From Acidimicrobiaceae bacterium (GTDB lineage Bacteria > Actinomycetota > Acidimicrobiia > Acidimicrobiales > RAAP-2), in NCBI GenBank assembly GCA_003131665.1, contig PKWA01000101.1, positions 302 to 6,525 of the forward strand: a stretch of 6,224 nt of DNA, given 5' to 3'. A program made the position numbers and the translations under genes. This document shows, piece after piece, positions 5,705 to 6,224 of the stretch. How positions within the stretch are numbered: position 1 is the first letter of the stretch; every line of letters begins with the position of its first letter. The notes below the pieces were generated by a model, which searched no databases, was not told where the DNA came from, and saw only the letters and a list, made by a program, of their open reading frames with translations.

Positions 5705-6073
5705 TTAGTCGAGGAGTTCTGTTGCCAAGCAGAATGGGTGACCAGCCGGGTCGAGAAGGATTCGCCAGTGCTCCGGATTTGTTTGCTCTGTCGCGACTCG
5801 AGCACCCAAACCCACCGCCTCAGTTTGCGCTGCGTCAAGGTCGTCGACTTTCAAGTGCAGGTGCATCTGTTTCGGCACGGTCGGGTCCGGCCACGTGTGC
5901 GGCTGGTAGTCCTGCACCTTGACAGCGACCAGCATGCCTCCATCCGCCTTGACTGCGCAGAACTCGTCGTTGCGATGTTTGACTTCTCCGCCGAGGAGCG
6001 CCGCCCAGAAGTCCGCGAGGACGGAAGGGTCAGAGCAGTCCAGCGCCGTTAAACCCAGTCTCGCCGTTGCCAT
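5705..6073 (-). CDS. VOC-superfamily (glyoxalase/bleomycin-resistance-like) protein
   Basis: A 122-residue single-domain protein of the vicinal oxygen chelate fold, closest to the Glyoxalase_6-type group common in actinobacteria. The first beta-alpha-beta module starts LGLTALDCSDPSVLADFWAALLGGEV split over residues 6-31. The second has MHLHLKVDDLDAA (70-82) and the hallmark RILLDPAGHPFCLA (104-117). H71/H73 and H112 are possible metal-side residues, but I cannot assign ligands with certainty. The substrate is unknown; members include dioxygenases, epimerases, binding proteins and many uncharacterised ones. The ATG at 6073 is fixed by an in-frame TGA two codons upstream and no good internal start. 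GAGGA abuts the ATG with no spacer, and a TAGGCT -10-like element lies seven bases upstream, suggesting a leaderless transcript. It is convergent to dnaB and unrelated to the replication/translation cluster. Confidence 0.88.
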   Translation of the reverse strand: MATARLGLTALDCSDPSVLADFWAALLGGEVKHRNDEFCAVKADGGMLVAVKVQDYQPHTWPDPTVPKQMHLHLKVDDLDAAQTEAVGLGARVATEQTNPEHWRILLDPAGHPFCLATELLD

Positions 6074-6080
6074 TCCTCAG

Positions 6081-6086
6081 AGCCTA
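6081..6086 (-). promoter_or_regulatory. Possible -10 element of a leaderless VOC-gene transcript
   Basis: On the minus strand TAGGCT (TANNNT) ends seven bases before the ATG at 6073, the spacing expected if transcription starts at the A of ATG. No clear -35 is present. Nearby upstream symmetry includes CCCGT-GAG-ACGGG (6094-6106) and GAGCGCTC (6111-6118), either of which could be a regulatory site. Confidence 0.35.
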
Positions 6087-6177
6087 TGGGACACCCGTGA
6101 GACGGGCAGTGAGCGCTCAACCAACGGTGTTCCGTAATCAGATTTCGATTTGAGAGTTTGTAGGAATTGTTCATCTT

Positions 6178-6188
6178 GAACTTTCCCC
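6178..6188 (-). repeat. Right copy of the 11-bp inverted repeat
   Basis: GAACTTTCCCC is the exact reverse complement of 5484-5494. It lies in the AT-richer, apparently noncoding end of the window (6074-6224), where I see no convincing gene. TTAGT occurs just outside both copies (5475-5479 and 6194-6198), but at unequal distances (4 and 5 bases), so it is weak as a target-site duplication. Confidence 0.6.
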
Positions 6189-6224
6189 AACACTTAGTCG
6201 ATTCGACGAAGACTATTTGGGCTG

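Noticed and set aside
5524..5838. A 104-codon minus-strand frame after dnaB
   Set aside because: Its first third overlaps the end of the well-supported VOC gene in another frame, and the remainder (Arg/Thr/Met-rich) resembles no family I know. It is likely a chance frame.
6049..6222. An open minus-strand frame of about 57 codons entering from the right edge
   Set aside because: It overlaps the VOC start in another frame, has no recognisable motif and could be open by chance. A gene end from outside the window cannot be fully excluded.

Overview
The window is about 6.2 kb of GC-rich, almost fully coding chromosomal DNA. The gene set and order point to an actinobacterium: an actinobacterial-type inositol-1-phosphate synthase start, a PadR regulator and a DUF5318 protein, then rpsF-ssb-rpsR-rplI and dnaB. 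From memory, this is the order around Rv0046c-Rv0058 in Mycobacterium tuberculosis. panB sits where mycobacteria carry a penicillin-binding protein gene, and dnaB has no intein, so a lineage outside Mycobacteriales is likely. An Acidimicrobiia-like organism is my guess, not something the sequence proves.

Layout. Positions 1-790 (minus strand) hold padR followed 12 bp later by the 5' end of ino1, probably one operon. A 71-bp divergent gap carries a 12-bp palindrome that may be the PadR operator. Positions 862-2105 (plus) hold a DUF5318 zinc-ribbon-like gene overlapping panB by 4 bp. Positions 2106-2226 are a structured leader with two hairpins before rpsF. Positions 2227-3954 are the tightly packed rpsF-ssb-rpsR-rplI operon, ended by a strong hairpin at 3973-4007. 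dnaB follows with its own leader (4114-5478). The last 750 bp are looser and less GC-rich at the end: a convergent VOC/glyoxalase-like gene (5705-6073, minus) flanked by noncoding DNA with perfect palindromes and bracketed by an 11-bp inverted repeat (5484-5494 and 6178-6188).

How the genes fit together. rpsF and rpsR encode S6 and S18, which bind 16S rRNA together. rplI encodes L9. ssb and dnaB supply single-strand binding and helicase functions at the replication fork, so the central block links translation and replication genes. panB makes ketopantoate for pantothenate/CoA; ino1 makes inositol phosphate for actinobacterial inositol lipids and possibly mycothiol.

No defence system, CRISPR array, RNA gene or complete mobile element is visible. 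The most unusual item is ribosomal protein S18, which carries a roughly 70-residue C-terminal extension made of a Gly-Arg-Asp/Glu repeat and an acidic tail.
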